A stretch of DNA of 64,000 bases from CAZVGZ01 sp964627605 (GCA_964627605.1 CAZVGZ010000001.1:62001-126000); one strand, 5' to 3'; positions 52,451-62,257 are shown, counted from the stretch's first letter. Numbers and translations: made by a program. Notes: a model not told the origin generated them from the sequence alone.

Positions 52451-53539
52451 TCAGGGTTTCCGCGCGATAGCCAGTTCAATCTGACGGTCGAGGAGTGCAG
52501 GAAAGGTCATTCCTGCAGCCTCTGCGGCTTGAGGATAGAGCGAAGTCTCTGTCATCCCTGGAATCGTGTTGGACTCCAGGTAGTATATCTGGCCTTCTCG
52601 GACGATCATGTCGGTGCGTGACATCCCTTCCAGACCGAGCAGTTCATGCGCACGGACGCCCATATGTTGGGCTTGCGCGGTGAGTGCGTCATCTATCCGC
52701 GCAGGGCATATCTCTTCCGTCGCTCCTGGGGTGTACTTCGCCTCAAAATCAAAATACTCGCTGGTTTTCGGGACGATCTCAATCAGGGGCAGCGCCGTAG
52801 GCTCTTCGCCAACCAGACCACCTAGTACTGCGCATGTGATCTCGGTGCCTTTGATGTACTCCTCCACCATCACCAGAGGGCGCTGCTGGAGAAGTGAACC
52901 GATATGCTCGCGAAACGAGGCTTCGGTTTTGCAGATAGCCATCCCGAAACTTGAACCTTCGTCTGGAATCTTGACCACTGCAGGATAGCCGATCTCCTGA
53001 TCGACCCACTCGACCACCACATCGGCGTCAGACTGCCACCGCCACAGTGTGACCGCTGCGAATGCTGGCGTTGAAAGGCCATCGAACGAAATAAGCTGCT
53101 TGCTGCGAACCTTGTCCATTGCCAGGGCTGACCCTAGCACGTCGCTGCCGGTGTAGGGAAACCCGACTGTTTCCAACAGACCTTGAATCGCACCCCCTTC
53201 ACCCTCGCGGCCGTGCAGCGCTACAAACACAACGTCTATTCCCAACTCCTCAGCACGTACCAAAGCCATGTCGATTGAGTAATTAGCAACCTCGCCAACG
53301 GACACATCTGTGTGAGATGGCTGCGATTCGTCCCACGGCAACCAATCAGCCCGGTCGCCGCTGTCGGACAGAAAGCCGCTGGGAATCAGCCATCTGCCCT
53401 CTCTTGTGATCTGAACAGGCTTGATGTTGTAGCGCTTACGGTCGAGGGCGTTTGTTACTACCGTGCCAGTCTTGATGGAGATGTCATGTTCGGAGTCCCT
53501 GCCACCCATCAGGACCAAAACGTTCAGTCTGTCTACCAT
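52451..53539 (-). CDS. ddl: D-alanine--D-alanine ligase
   Basis: ATP-grasp ligase making the D-Ala-D-Ala of peptidoglycan. The 362-residue protein has 'NVLVLMGGRDSEHDISIKTG' at the start, 'ALHGREGEGGAIQGLLE' (D-Ala binding), 'PAVVKIPDEGSSFGM' (glycine-rich ATP loop), 'GTEITCAVLGG', and the metal site 'YYLESNTIPGMTETSLYP'. In that site the usual 'EVNTxPG' reads ESNTIPG, a mild difference. ATG 53539 has only a weak ribosome site; an in-frame extension to 53611 lacks homology. Complete. Confidence 0.95.
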   Translation of the reverse strand: MVDRLNVLVLMGGRDSEHDISIKTGTVVTNALDRKRYNIKPVQITREGRWLIPSGFLSDSGDRADWLPWDESQPSHTDVSVGEVANYSIDMALVRAEELGIDVVFVALHGREGEGGAIQGLLETVGFPYTGSDVLGSALAMDKVRSKQLISFDGLSTPAFAAVTLWRWQSDADVVVEWVDQEIGYPAVVKIPDEGSSFGMAICKTEASFREHIGSLLQQRPLVMVEEYIKGTEITCAVLGGLVGEEPTALPLIEIVPKTSEYFDFEAKYTPGATEEICPARIDDALTAQAQHMGVRAHELLGLEGMSRTDMIVREGQIYYLESNTIPGMTETSLYPQAAEAAGMTFPALLDRQIELAIARKP

Positions 53540-53862
53540 TTTTGTTGTGTCTTTCGTTTGTGCGCAGTCGACGATGGCGTTAATTGTAGAGGCAGGCAGC
53601 AACAACGCCAAGCGCTGCCATTGATTCCCCGATTTGCTCGGTCGTCAACACCGCCTTGAATCGGTCGCACAGACCCATCTCGAAGCTTCTGTCTACCTAT
53701 CGGGCGAATTGGCAGTAGCGCACCGGTTGTCCCTGGTTAAATATCGTGTTTGACGCTCTTCGTATGGGGTTCATGGCTCGTCGGGGAACCGATCCATTTT
53801 GCGACCGCTCTCGCCGGAGTCTCGAGGTATATCGATCGGCCAAAATGCGCAAGGTTTTAGGC

Positions 53863-53891
53863 TTGACCAAATCGGCGCCTCTCCTTATTAT
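53863..53891 (+). promoter_or_regulatory. sigma70-type promoter of the rluB-cmk-plsC run
   Basis: TTGACC (53863-53868), 17-base spacer, TATTAT (53886-53891): five of six matches in each box. It is about 30 bases before the ATG at 53924. It lies in the 384-base gap 53540-53923, where I otherwise see nothing. Confidence 0.7.
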
Positions 53892-53923
53892 AAGGGGTTA
53901 TCACACCTATTTGAGAGAATTGA

Positions 53924-54688
53924 ATGTACACCGCTGATACCACAGGAAAACCGATAAGGCTAAACGCCTATCTGGCAAGGTGCGGTGTCGCCTCGCGTCG
54001 AGGTGCAGACAGACTGATTGCCCAGGGGCTTGTCGCAGTAAATGGGCAGCCAGCGGCCTTGGGGACTACGGTCGAACCGACGAGCGACCACGTTGAGGTA
54101 AAAGGTGAGTCTCTAGAGAGGCCCACAGGCCACGTCACCATCATACTCAATAAGCCGTCTGGCTACCTAGTCTCCAACAATGATCCGCACCACGACAGCA
54201 GCAAGACCGTATTTGCGTTGGTGTATGAGATCAAAGAGCGGTTGGTGACGGTTGGGCGGCTTGATCTGGACACTGAAGGCGTGCTGATAATGACGTCGGA
54301 CGGCTCGCTCGCCCATGGTCTGACCCACCCAAGTAGTGAGGTGGAAAAAGTCTATAGAGCCCATGTGAAATGGTGGCCGGACGAAAAAGCGCTTGCGAAA
54401 CTGCGCGACGGCGTGATGTTAGATGGTCGAATGACCGCCAAAGCGGATGTGACGACCGTCCAGAAGTCCAAAGAGGGAAGCGAGCTTGAGATCAGGCTGC
54501 ATGAGGGGCGAAACCGGCAGGTGCGCCGAATCTGCCAGGCGGTGGGACACCCGGTTATCAGGCTGAGGCGCGTTAGTGTCGGTGGAATTGATGCCCACGG
54601 TCTGCCCAGCGGCAGGTGGAGGCGGTTGACCGATGTGGAGCTCACAGAACTCTATCAAGCTGCGGGCCTGATGGTCCCAGCTAGCTGA
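53924..54688 (+). CDS. rluB: 23S rRNA pseudouridine synthase B-like (RsuA/RluB family)
   Basis: A 254-residue enzyme: an S4 RNA-binding domain at about 10-60 ('RLNAYLARCGVASRRGADRLI'), then the catalytic domain with 'ILNKPSGYL', the catalytic aspartate in 'VGRLDLDTEGVLIMTSDG', and 'LHEGRNRQVRRICQAVGHPV', all family signatures. RluB versus RluE/RsuA cannot be separated fully; the genomic link to cmk favours RluB. The ATG at 53924 follows GAGAG. cmk starts 3 bases after the stop. Confidence 0.92.
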   Translation: MYTADTTGKPIRLNAYLARCGVASRRGADRLIAQGLVAVNGQPAALGTTVEPTSDHVEVKGESLERPTGHVTIILNKPSGYLVSNNDPHHDSSKTVFALVYEIKERLVTVGRLDLDTEGVLIMTSDGSLAHGLTHPSSEVEKVYRAHVKWWPDEKALAKLRDGVMLDGRMTAKADVTTVQKSKEGSELEIRLHEGRNRQVRRICQAVGHPVIRLRRVSVGGIDAHGLPSGRWRRLTDVELTELYQAAGLMVPAS

Positions 54689-54691
54689 GCC

Positions 54692-55384
54692 ATGAGCGAT
54701 CGCCGGGGTTTGATCGTAGCGATTGATGGCCCCGCGGGTTCTGGAAAAAGCACCACCGCGCAGCTAGTGGCGAAAGAGCTGGGCTATCTCTATATAGACA
54801 CCGGCGCGATGTACCGTGCGGTCACTTTGCAAGCGCAGAATTCTGGCGTGGATTTGAAAGATGATAACGCCCTTAGTGATATAGCGCGTGAAGCTGTAAT
54901 TGAGCTTCGCCGGGCAGATAGAAGTCTGAGTGTCAGCGTTGATGGACAAGACGTTACAGATGCGATCCGGCTGCCTGATGTTGACCGAGATGTGAGTCGT
55001 GTGTCTGAGGTGGAAGGGGTGCGTGACGCTCTGGTGGCCCAACAGCAAAGGCTAGGGGTGAAGGGCGGTGTGGTGATGGAGGGTCGGGACATTGGCACAG
55101 TAGTTTTTCCAGACGCAGAGATAAAGGTGTATCTTGTCGCAAGTGAAGAAGAGCGCGCCCGGCGGCGCAGACAGCAGCTCAAGGACCGAGGTATAGAGGT
55201 TTCTGTTGATGAGGTGTTGAGTCAGATCAAGTCCCGCGACAAGGCCAATATGGAGAGAGATCATGGACCTTTGCGGCCTGCCGATGACGCCCGGCACCTG
55301 GATACGACAGGGATCTCGATAGAGGAACAGGTCGCCACTTTGGTGGCGTGGGTTCAGAATGTGGAATCGGACCTGGCACCATGA
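54692..55384 (+). CDS. cmk: cytidylate kinase
   Basis: Phosphorylates CMP and dCMP. The 230-residue protein has the P-loop 'IDGPAGSGKST' (about 11-21), 'YLYIDTGAMYRAVT', 'VMEGRDIGTVVFPDAEIKVY' and 'RRRRQQLKDRG', the lid region. Normal length. It overlaps the next gene (ATGA), and the cmk-plsC-rpsA order is widespread in bacteria. Confidence 0.95.
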   Translation: MSDRRGLIVAIDGPAGSGKSTTAQLVAKELGYLYIDTGAMYRAVTLQAQNSGVDLKDDNALSDIAREAVIELRRADRSLSVSVDGQDVTDAIRLPDVDRDVSRVSEVEGVRDALVAQQQRLGVKGGVVMEGRDIGTVVFPDAEIKVYLVASEEERARRRRQQLKDRGIEVSVDEVLSQIKSRDKANMERDHGPLRPADDARHLDTTGISIEEQVATLVAWVQNVESDLAP

Positions 55385-56043
55385 AAAAGCATATCAGGGA
55401 CACCCTGTTCGGTAGAATCTCGTACGTGATCGTCTGCCGCGTAACGCGGCTATTCATGCGCGTCGTCTTCGGCCTGAGAGTCGAGGGAATCGGCAACATA
55501 CCCAACAAAGGTAAAGCTATTATCGCTGCCAACCACGTCTCAGCGTATGACCCACCTATAGTGGGGTGTGTGGTACCGAGGCGGATGCGGTTCATGGCGA
55601 AGCGGCAGCTGATAGAGACACCTATCATTGGGTGGCTGCTGGCTCTGGTCAACGTTCATCCGGTGGACCGGGACGGTTTTGGGCGAGACGCGATAGAAGC
55701 CTTGGAGTCATCGCTCAAAGAAGACCAGCCGGTGATGCTGTTTCCTGAGGGTACACGCCAGACAGACGGGCGCTTGGGCAAACCGAAATTGGGTGTCGGC
55801 ATGTTAGCAGCAAGGAACGAGGCACCAGTAGTTCCAGCTTATGTTTCTGGCACCACGACGCAGCTCAAGGCGTTTGCTCGGGTCAAGCCGTTTCGTATAG
55901 TCTTTGGCCCGCCTATCAACCCACCATATGAGGTGGCTGGTATTAGCCGCAAACTGGCATATCAGCAGATTGCCGATGAGGTGATGGCGCGTGTTGCCGA
56001 CCTGAAAATGGCGACTGAAGGGATGTCAGCAGAGCAGATATGA
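55381..56043 (+). CDS. plsC: 1-acyl-sn-glycerol-3-phosphate acyltransferase
   Basis: A 220-residue membrane-associated acyltransferase that makes phosphatidic acid. The catalytic HX4D motif is 'NHVSAYDPP' (about residue 52-60), and the phosphate-binding block 'LFPEGTRQTDGRLGKPKLG' is standard. 'VVPAYVSGT' follows. The ATG at 55381 overlaps the cmk stop, so an upstream in-frame extension is unlikely. Confidence 0.93.
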   Translation: MKKHIRDTLFGRISYVIVCRVTRLFMRVVFGLRVEGIGNIPNKGKAIIAANHVSAYDPPIVGCVVPRRMRFMAKRQLIETPIIGWLLALVNVHPVDRDGFGRDAIEALESSLKEDQPVMLFPEGTRQTDGRLGKPKLGVGMLAARNEAPVVPAYVSGTTTQLKAFARVKPFRIVFGPPINPPYEVAGISRKLAYQQIADEVMARVADLKMATEGMSAEQI

Positions 56044-56173
56044 TCACAACAGAAAGTGGGCATCACGTCCACACCGCCGCCGACGGTTTCGGCGATACAA
56101 CCCGTCTGATAGCGGACAGGAGTACGATGCCCGACCAGACAGCCGATTGGTAGTAGACCAGGAGATTTATTGA

Positions 56174-58318
56174 ATGTCCGACGAACTCGAAACCCCACAA
56201 CCTGAAGAACAGTCTGAGGCCACGGAGGCAGAAGCAGCCGAAGCAACCGAAGCCCCAACTGACGAAGAGCCGTCAGATTCGGTTCAGAATGCGTCTGACC
56301 CCCAAGTTGAGGATGATGACGACGGCGATGATGACGGCCCAGGCGATGAGAGCACCGTAGCGGTTCAGCAGCCCTCGCTTACGCAAGACCACCGTGATGC
56401 GATGGCACCCACAGCCGCGCGGCGAGTGGCGTTCGACGACGACCGAGATTACTCGGACGACGAGTTCGCCGAGATGCTGGGGATGTATGAAGAAACGCTT
56501 CAGGTCAAAGCCCAGCAGATAGTCAACGGCACGGTCTTGGCAGTTACTGAAAATGAAGTTGTCGTGGACATCGGGTTCAAGTCCGAAGGCGCGATAGCAC
56601 TATCCGAATTTGGCGACGAACCAGAGATTGAAGTAGGCGACGAGGTTGAGGTCTTTTTGGAGGATGTGGAAGACCAGGATGGCCAGGTGGTGGTCTCCAA
56701 ACAAAAAGCCGACTTCATGCGGGTTTGGGATCACATCAAGGACGCCTATGATTCAGGGCTGCATGTGGACGGCACCGTCCAGCGCCGCATCAAAGGCGGT
56801 CTGGTCGTCGATCTGTTCGGCGTCGATGCGTTCTTGCCTGGATCGCAAATCGACCTTCGGCAGGTCAAGAATTTCGGGCAGTATATCGGACTGCAGTTCC
56901 CGTTCCGCATTATCAAACTCAACAAGAGCAGGCGCAATATCGTAGTCTCCCGCCGAGTGGTCTTGGAGGAGGAGCGCGAGCAGATGCGCGCAACACTCCT
57001 TGCCGAACTGGAGAAAGACCAGACACGCGAGGGGATCGTCAAGAATATTACCGATTTCGGCGCATTTATCGATCTTGGTGGCGCAGACGGCCTACTCCAC
57101 ATCACCGATATGTCTTGGGGTCGCGTAAACCATCCGTCAGACGTGATCACTATCGGTGCGACTGTCAACGTCAAAGTCCTCAACTACGACCGCGAAAGAG
57201 AGCGGATCAGTTTGGGTCTCAAACAGCTATCCGCCTACCCGTGGGAGAATGTCGAGGAGAAATATCCGGTTAGCACGAAGGTCGTGGGACGGGTGGTCTC
57301 CATCACGGACTACGGGGCATTCGTGGAACTAGAAGAGGGTGTAGAAGGACTGATCCACATCTCGGAGATGTCCTGGACTCAGCACGTACGGCATCCGTCG
57401 AAGATTCTGACCGTCCAAGAAGAGGTCGAAACGATGGTCCTTAGGGTCAACGCCGTCGATGAGAAAATCTCCCTTGGTCTAAAACAGTGCCAGCCCGACC
57501 CGTGGGAATCTTTGGATGTTCGCTATCCGGTGGGTTCCTGCATGGTAGGCGCGGTCAGGAATATCACCAATTTCGGTGTCTTTGTCGAAATAGAGCCAGG
57601 GATAGACGGTCTGGTGCATATCAGCGATCTGTCTTGGACCAAGCGGGTCAAGCACCCATCTGAGTTGGTCAACAAAGATGATGAGCTGGAAGTCGTCGTC
57701 CTGAATATCGACAAAGAGCAGAGGCGCATTTCGCTGTCCCACAAACATATTGAAGACAATCCGTGGGACAAACTCGAACTTAGGTACGGACCTGGTAAAG
57801 TTTCGGCAGGCGTGATCGTGCGGTTGACTGACAAAGATGTCGTCGTCGAAATGGACGGTGACATTGAGGGGTTTGTACCCATCAGCCAGTTGGGGATCGC
57901 CGATATACGCAACGTCGAAGAGCATTTCGCAGAGGGCGAGACGCTCAACCTGGTGGTCTCTGAGTTTGATCGCGAACAGAAGCGGATAATTCTGAGCGCT
58001 AAGGAGTATCTCAGTCGTCAGGATCAGGGGCAGATTGAGGCGTACGAGGAAGCGCACGCTCTGCGTCCGGTGACCATCGGTGACCTTGCTGGCGATACTC
58101 TGTCTGATCTGGTAGAGCAGAAGAACGGCGAAACCGAAGAAGCTAAAGAAACGTCAGATGAGGTCGAGTCGGACGATGCCGAAGAGGATGACAACACTTC
58201 GGATGCCGCTGAATCGGACGATGCTGAATCGAACGACACTGAAGACGATGACGACACATCGGATGAGGCTGAATCGGACGACGCTGAGTCGGCTGATGCC
58301 GACAAAGCCGAAGAGTAG
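56174..58318 (+). CDS. rpsA: 30S ribosomal protein S1 with long acidic ends
   Basis: A 714-residue S1 with six OB-fold S1 domains (for example 'VKNITDFGAFIDLGGADGLLHITDMSWGR' split over motif, 'ITDYGAFVELEEGVEGLIHIS', 'ITNFGVFVEIEPGIDGLVHIS'). S1 is usually about 550-570 residues. The excess is a strongly acidic N-terminus (1-100) and an acidic C-terminus (about 655-714). The C-terminus is made of imperfect repeats around 'SDxxESDDAE'. ATG 56174 has GGAG at about 11 bases. A strong stem-loop follows at 58346-58380. Confidence 0.95.
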   Translation: MSDELETPQPEEQSEATEAEAAEATEAPTDEEPSDSVQNASDPQVEDDDDGDDDGPGDESTVAVQQPSLTQDHRDAMAPTAARRVAFDDDRDYSDDEFAEMLGMYEETLQVKAQQIVNGTVLAVTENEVVVDIGFKSEGAIALSEFGDEPEIEVGDEVEVFLEDVEDQDGQVVVSKQKADFMRVWDHIKDAYDSGLHVDGTVQRRIKGGLVVDLFGVDAFLPGSQIDLRQVKNFGQYIGLQFPFRIIKLNKSRRNIVVSRRVVLEEEREQMRATLLAELEKDQTREGIVKNITDFGAFIDLGGADGLLHITDMSWGRVNHPSDVITIGATVNVKVLNYDRERERISLGLKQLSAYPWENVEEKYPVSTKVVGRVVSITDYGAFVELEEGVEGLIHISEMSWTQHVRHPSKILTVQEEVETMVLRVNAVDEKISLGLKQCQPDPWESLDVRYPVGSCMVGAVRNITNFGVFVEIEPGIDGLVHISDLSWTKRVKHPSELVNKDDELEVVVLNIDKEQRRISLSHKHIEDNPWDKLELRYGPGKVSAGVIVRLTDKDVVVEMDGDIEGFVPISQLGIADIRNVEEHFAEGETLNLVVSEFDREQKRIILSAKEYLSRQDQGQIEAYEEAHALRPVTIGDLAGDTLSDLVEQKNGETEEAKETSDEVESDDAEEDDNTSDAAESDDAESNDTEDDDDTSDEAESDDAESADADKAEE

Positions 58319-58345
58319 ATCGCGAGCTAGTTGCGCGCTCCACAT

Positions 58346-58380
58346 CCCAGGGGTCAGGCTATCAACGCTTGGCCCCTGGG
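58346..58380 (+). promoter_or_regulatory. stem-loop between rpsA and the SPOR gene
   Basis: CCCAGGGG (58346-58353) pairs perfectly with CCCCTGGG (58373-58380) around a 19-base loop. There is no T run; the downstream GTG start is 20 bases further. It may be a processing or attenuation element. Confidence 0.45.
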
Positions 58381-58400
58381 CGACAGATGGGAGCACATTC

Positions 58401-59498
58401 GTGCCGTTGCTTGATAAAATGTTGGGCTCGCTGATGTCGGCTGCCCTGCTGTGGGTGGCTTCTGTTAGCGCCGCACCGCTGGACAAGACTCGGCAAGCGA
58501 TCGAACGCGGCGCAGTGAGCGAAGCACACAGCGTGCTTGATCGTTATCTCACCGACAACCCCGACGACCCGGAAGCTCTGGTACTCAGGGGCCGTGTGGA
58601 GTTTGAGGCTCTGCGCGCCCAAGAGTATTTTGATCGCGTAACACAGGTCGCCCCTACCCACCCTGTAGCAGCCGAAGCGATGGTAGAGATCGCTCACTAC
58701 TGGTTTGCTCGCGGTCGCTACAACGCTGCCAGACCAAAAGCAGAGCGAGTGATCGAGAATTTTCCTGACAGCCGCTGGGCTCTTGACGCCCGCCTGATAG
58801 TTGGCCGATGTCTTCTGGCGACCCAGCAGTATGGACTCGCCGCTGAGACGTTGGCTCCACTGCTAAGGCACGGTGTTCCAGAACCGGTTCGCCGGGCTGG
58901 AGCTGCGTCGCTGGCCAGAGCGTACTCTCAGTCAGGGCGTCCTGCGCAGGCCGTACGAGCGCTTACCGATCCAGCATTTGAGACCGATGTATATCTTCTT
59001 TCCCTCCTGATTGAGGCCACAAAAAAAGCCGACCGGTCTGCGGACCTAAGCGAGCTTATGCGGCAGCACATGACACTCAAATCGCAGATCGAGAGCCGTC
59101 CGCTTGCTGACGCGCCTCCACCGGTTACTATCGCGCCTCTAAAAACGCCGACCGAAACACCTCCAACTAGGCAGCCGAAAAGAACAGAGCGGAAACCACC
59201 AACGCAGGTGGCAAAGACACCGCCGACTGCGGCACCAGAGGAACCGGTTGACCGGTTTGCTGGAGGTTTCAAAGGTTGGTCAGTCCAGGTTGGTGCGTTC
59301 ACCGATAGACGGAAAGCCGTCCGGCTTAGAGCGAAGTTGGTTGCAGAGGGATATGCCTCCGCAGTCGTTACGGCCCCCAACGGGCTCAACCGGGTGTGGG
59401 TTGGAAACGCCGAGACTAGGGCGGACGTTGAGGAGCAGATAGAGCCGCTCAAAGCGCTGCTCAAACTCACCCCTTTTGTCGTGCCTAACCAGCGCTGA
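58401..59498 (+). CDS. TPR protein with C-terminal SPOR domain
   Basis: A 365-residue exported protein: signal peptide ('LGSLMSAALLWVASVSAAP'), TPR-type helices (about 25-220), a proline/threonine-rich linker (about 235-280), and a SPOR domain (about 290-365; 'GWSVQVGAFTDRRKAVRLRAKL'). SPOR domains bind denuded glycan strands at division sites. It probably acts in the periplasm in cell-wall or division work. GTG 58401 follows GGGAG and gives a signal peptide; the longer open frame from 58158 overlaps rpsA and is not credible. Confidence 0.78.
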   Translation: MPLLDKMLGSLMSAALLWVASVSAAPLDKTRQAIERGAVSEAHSVLDRYLTDNPDDPEALVLRGRVEFEALRAQEYFDRVTQVAPTHPVAAEAMVEIAHYWFARGRYNAARPKAERVIENFPDSRWALDARLIVGRCLLATQQYGLAAETLAPLLRHGVPEPVRRAGAASLARAYSQSGRPAQAVRALTDPAFETDVYLLSLLIEATKKADRSADLSELMRQHMTLKSQIESRPLADAPPPVTIAPLKTPTETPPTRQPKRTERKPPTQVAKTPPTAAPEEPVDRFAGGFKGWSVQVGAFTDRRKAVRLRAKLVAEGYASAVVTAPNGLNRVWVGNAETRADVEEQIEPLKALLKLTPFVVPNQR

Positions 59499-59577
59499 TT
59501 GTTGACATAGGCGAGTAACCCCCGGCGTGCCGTACGCCCCAAACCCGGCGGTCGGCGCCCTGTCATAGAGAGAACAG

Positions 59578-62214
59578 ATGGCCGCGCCGAAAAAACACAA
59601 GCACACCCCCATGATCGAACATTTCCTCTCGATCAAACGCGAGCATCCAGACAAGATCGTCTTCTACCGAATGGGTGATTTCTACGAGACGTTCTTTGAG
59701 GACGCTGTCGAAGCGGCCCAACTCCTGAGCATCACCCTCACCAAGCGCAATCACGGCGCTGGAAACGACATCCCGCTGGCTGGGGTGCCTCACCACGCGC
59801 TGGAGGGTTATCTCGACAAACTCACCAGTTTGGGCAAGAAAGTGGCGATCTGTGAGCAAGTCGAAAACCCTAAGTTCGCAAAAGGGCTGGTCAAACGAGA
59901 GTTGACACAGATTGTCACACCAGGCACTACGCTGTCCCAAACACTTCTGGAGTACAATCAGAATAACTTCCTGGTTGGTCTGGCAATCGTCGGCGATCTG
60001 GCGGCTGTCTGCGAAGCCGATCTGACGACCGGCGCGTTTCGCGTCCGCGAGATACCTGTGGCCGACCTCCTCGAACACTTGGCCCGGGCCAATCCAGCTG
60101 AACTACTGGCAGCTGAGTCGTGGTTGGACGACAACCGGCAGGCCGTCGCCAAGAAACTTCCCAACGTACCGATCACGCCGTGGCCAGACTGGAATTTTGG
60201 GGATAATTTTGCCCATGAGCGCCTGACGGAGCATTTTGATGTCAAAACTCTCAAAGGTTTTGGAGCGGAGGAGCTTACCGCTGGATTGGGAGCGGCAGGC
60301 GCAGTGCTCTCCTATATGGAGGACACGCAACAGGCCAGTTTGGCCCACATCCAGGGACTAGAAGTCGTAGACGTCCGCGACGAACTGGTAGTTGACGCCG
60401 TCACGGCGCGCAACCTTGAGATAATGAGGCCGCTCAACGGAACTAATAACAACGCCACACTGGTGAGCGTGATAGATGGCACCCGGACGCCGGTGGGCGG
60501 TCGGCTGCTTCGCGGTTGGCTTGGCAGGCCGCTAAAAAATCTGGAGCGGATAGGCGCACGCCACGATGCTGTGGAGGCACTTTCAGACCAGAGCGGTGTG
60601 AGGCAGGCGTTAGCAGAGCCGTTGGGGAATATCGGCGACATTGAGCGGCTCATGGGCAAAATATGTTGTGGAAGGGCTGGTCCAAGAGACCTGAGCTGTC
60701 TTGGCCATTCGCTTTCGCACATCCCTCAGCTAAGAGAGGCTTTAGAACAGATTGGCGATGTTACCGCGTTGGCCGATCTAGTTGAGAACATGGTTGATGT
60801 TGGTGACATGGTGGCGCTGATATCAGAGCAGCTAGCTGACGACCCCCCGGTCTCCGCTGGAGGTGGTGGCGTTTTCAGGGCCGGTGTCCACCAAGACCTG
60901 GACGAGATGCGCGAAATCTCGCGGGGAGGCAAGGACTGGATCGCCAATCTGGAGAAAACAGAGAGAGCACGAACCAACATCTCCACCCTCAAAGTGCGGT
61001 TTAATCGGGCGTTCGGATATTTCATCGAGGTGAGCAACGCCCATCGGGGCAGTGTGCCTGACGACTACGTCCGCAAACAGACCCTTGTCAACGCCGAGCG
61101 ATATATCACTCCAGAGCTGAAAGAGTACGAGACCAAAGTGCTTGGTGCTGAAGAGCATATCAGCGAACTTGAGCAGGACCTTTTTGTGGCACTCACCGAG
61201 CAGTTGGCTGCAAGGGCCACCGATGTGGCTCGGTTGGCTGGCGCTGTCGCGACTGCTGATGTGCTCACCGGGTTGGCTGAAATCGCCGAGACCTATGGTT
61301 ATACCAGACCAACAGTGACCGCCGACGATTCAACCACCATCATAGGCGGGCGGCACCCTGTGGTCGAACAGCTTGTTCAGGACAGAAGTTTCGTGCCGAA
61401 CGATGTGCACGTAGACGGTGAAGACGCCCAGATTCTGGTAATCACCGGTCCGAACATGGCGGGCAAGTCCACGATATTGAGGCAAGTCGGCCTCATAGTT
61501 TTGATGGCGCACATCGGCAGTTTCGTGCCAGCCAAAGAAGCTACAGTGGCTCTCACCGACCGGATTTTCACGCGGGTAGGAGCGCAGGATAACCTGGCGG
61601 GTGGCGAGTCGACGTTTCTGGTTGAGATGCATGAGACCGCCAACATCCTGCACAACTGCACCGACAGATCTCTAGTGCTGTTCGATGAGGTGGGTCGCGG
61701 AACAAGCACGTTCGACGGACTGTCCATCGCGTGGGCGATAGTGGAGTTTCTGCACAACACAGAGGGCAAAGCCGCAAAAACGCTGTTCGCCACCCACTAC
61801 CACGAGCTGGTGGAGCTTCAAAAACAGTGTGCCAGAGTCAAGAATTTTAACGTGGAGGTCAAAAAAACCAGAGGCAAAATCGTCTTTCTACATAAGTTGG
61901 TCGAAGGCGGGTGCGATCACAGCTACGGCATTGAGGTCGCCAGGCTGGCTGGGCTGCCTGAACGGGTAATCGAGCGTGCGAATGTTGTCCTTAAGAACCT
62001 GGAGGCGCAGGAGCTTTCGGCGAGGGATGGTGGAGGTGTGGGCACCACCAAAATTCTGCCATCACCTACACAGATGAGTCTGCTGACGATCCTTCCTGAC
62101 CACCCTGTGATAGACCAGCTGCGCAATACCGACCTGGACTCGATGTCCCCGATGGATCTGATGATTCTGGTCAGTCGGTGGCAGAGCGAGGTCAACGGCG
62201 AATCGGAGGGCTAG
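59578..62214 (+). CDS. mutS: DNA mismatch repair protein MutS
   Basis: Mismatch-recognition ATPase, 878 residues, normal size. The mismatch-binding motif is Phe35-x-Glu37 in 'YRMGDFYETF'. The ATPase domain has Walker A 'GPNMAGKST' (about 624-632), 'DNLAGGESTFLVEMHETANIL' split over motif, Walker B 'LVLFDEVGRGTSTFDG' and the 'TLFATHYHEL' switch. The C-terminal helix-turn-helix ('GIEVARLAGLPERVIERA') is intact. mutL lies 0.8 kb downstream. Nothing suggests loss of function. Confidence 0.97.
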   Translation: MAAPKKHKHTPMIEHFLSIKREHPDKIVFYRMGDFYETFFEDAVEAAQLLSITLTKRNHGAGNDIPLAGVPHHALEGYLDKLTSLGKKVAICEQVENPKFAKGLVKRELTQIVTPGTTLSQTLLEYNQNNFLVGLAIVGDLAAVCEADLTTGAFRVREIPVADLLEHLARANPAELLAAESWLDDNRQAVAKKLPNVPITPWPDWNFGDNFAHERLTEHFDVKTLKGFGAEELTAGLGAAGAVLSYMEDTQQASLAHIQGLEVVDVRDELVVDAVTARNLEIMRPLNGTNNNATLVSVIDGTRTPVGGRLLRGWLGRPLKNLERIGARHDAVEALSDQSGVRQALAEPLGNIGDIERLMGKICCGRAGPRDLSCLGHSLSHIPQLREALEQIGDVTALADLVENMVDVGDMVALISEQLADDPPVSAGGGGVFRAGVHQDLDEMREISRGGKDWIANLEKTERARTNISTLKVRFNRAFGYFIEVSNAHRGSVPDDYVRKQTLVNAERYITPELKEYETKVLGAEEHISELEQDLFVALTEQLAARATDVARLAGAVATADVLTGLAEIAETYGYTRPTVTADDSTTIIGGRHPVVEQLVQDRSFVPNDVHVDGEDAQILVITGPNMAGKSTILRQVGLIVLMAHIGSFVPAKEATVALTDRIFTRVGAQDNLAGGESTFLVEMHETANILHNCTDRSLVLFDEVGRGTSTFDGLSIAWAIVEFLHNTEGKAAKTLFATHYHELVELQKQCARVKNFNVEVKKTRGKIVFLHKLVEGGCDHSYGIEVARLAGLPERVIERANVVLKNLEAQELSARDGGGVGTTKILPSPTQMSLLTILPDHPVIDQLRNTDLDSMSPMDLMILVSRWQSEVNGESEG

Positions 62215-62229
62215 GCCGCCCTCAGGCGA

Positions 62230-62257
62230 TTGACGTAAATCGCGTACGGCATATACT
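62230..62257 (+). promoter_or_regulatory. sigma70-type promoter downstream of mutS
   Basis: TTGACG (62230-62235), 16-base spacer, TATACT (62252-62257): five of six matches in each box. It would serve the small interrupted gene at 62323 and probably the receiver-domain gene and mutL. Confidence 0.55.

Noticed and set aside
53746..53937. 63-codon ORF before rluB
   Set aside because: It covers the promoter of rluB and overlaps its start; composition does not look coding.
58158..58400. N-terminal extension of the SPOR protein over the end of rpsA
   Set aside because: That frame shadows the acidic repeat of rpsA; a GTG with GGGAG and a signal peptide begins at 58401.
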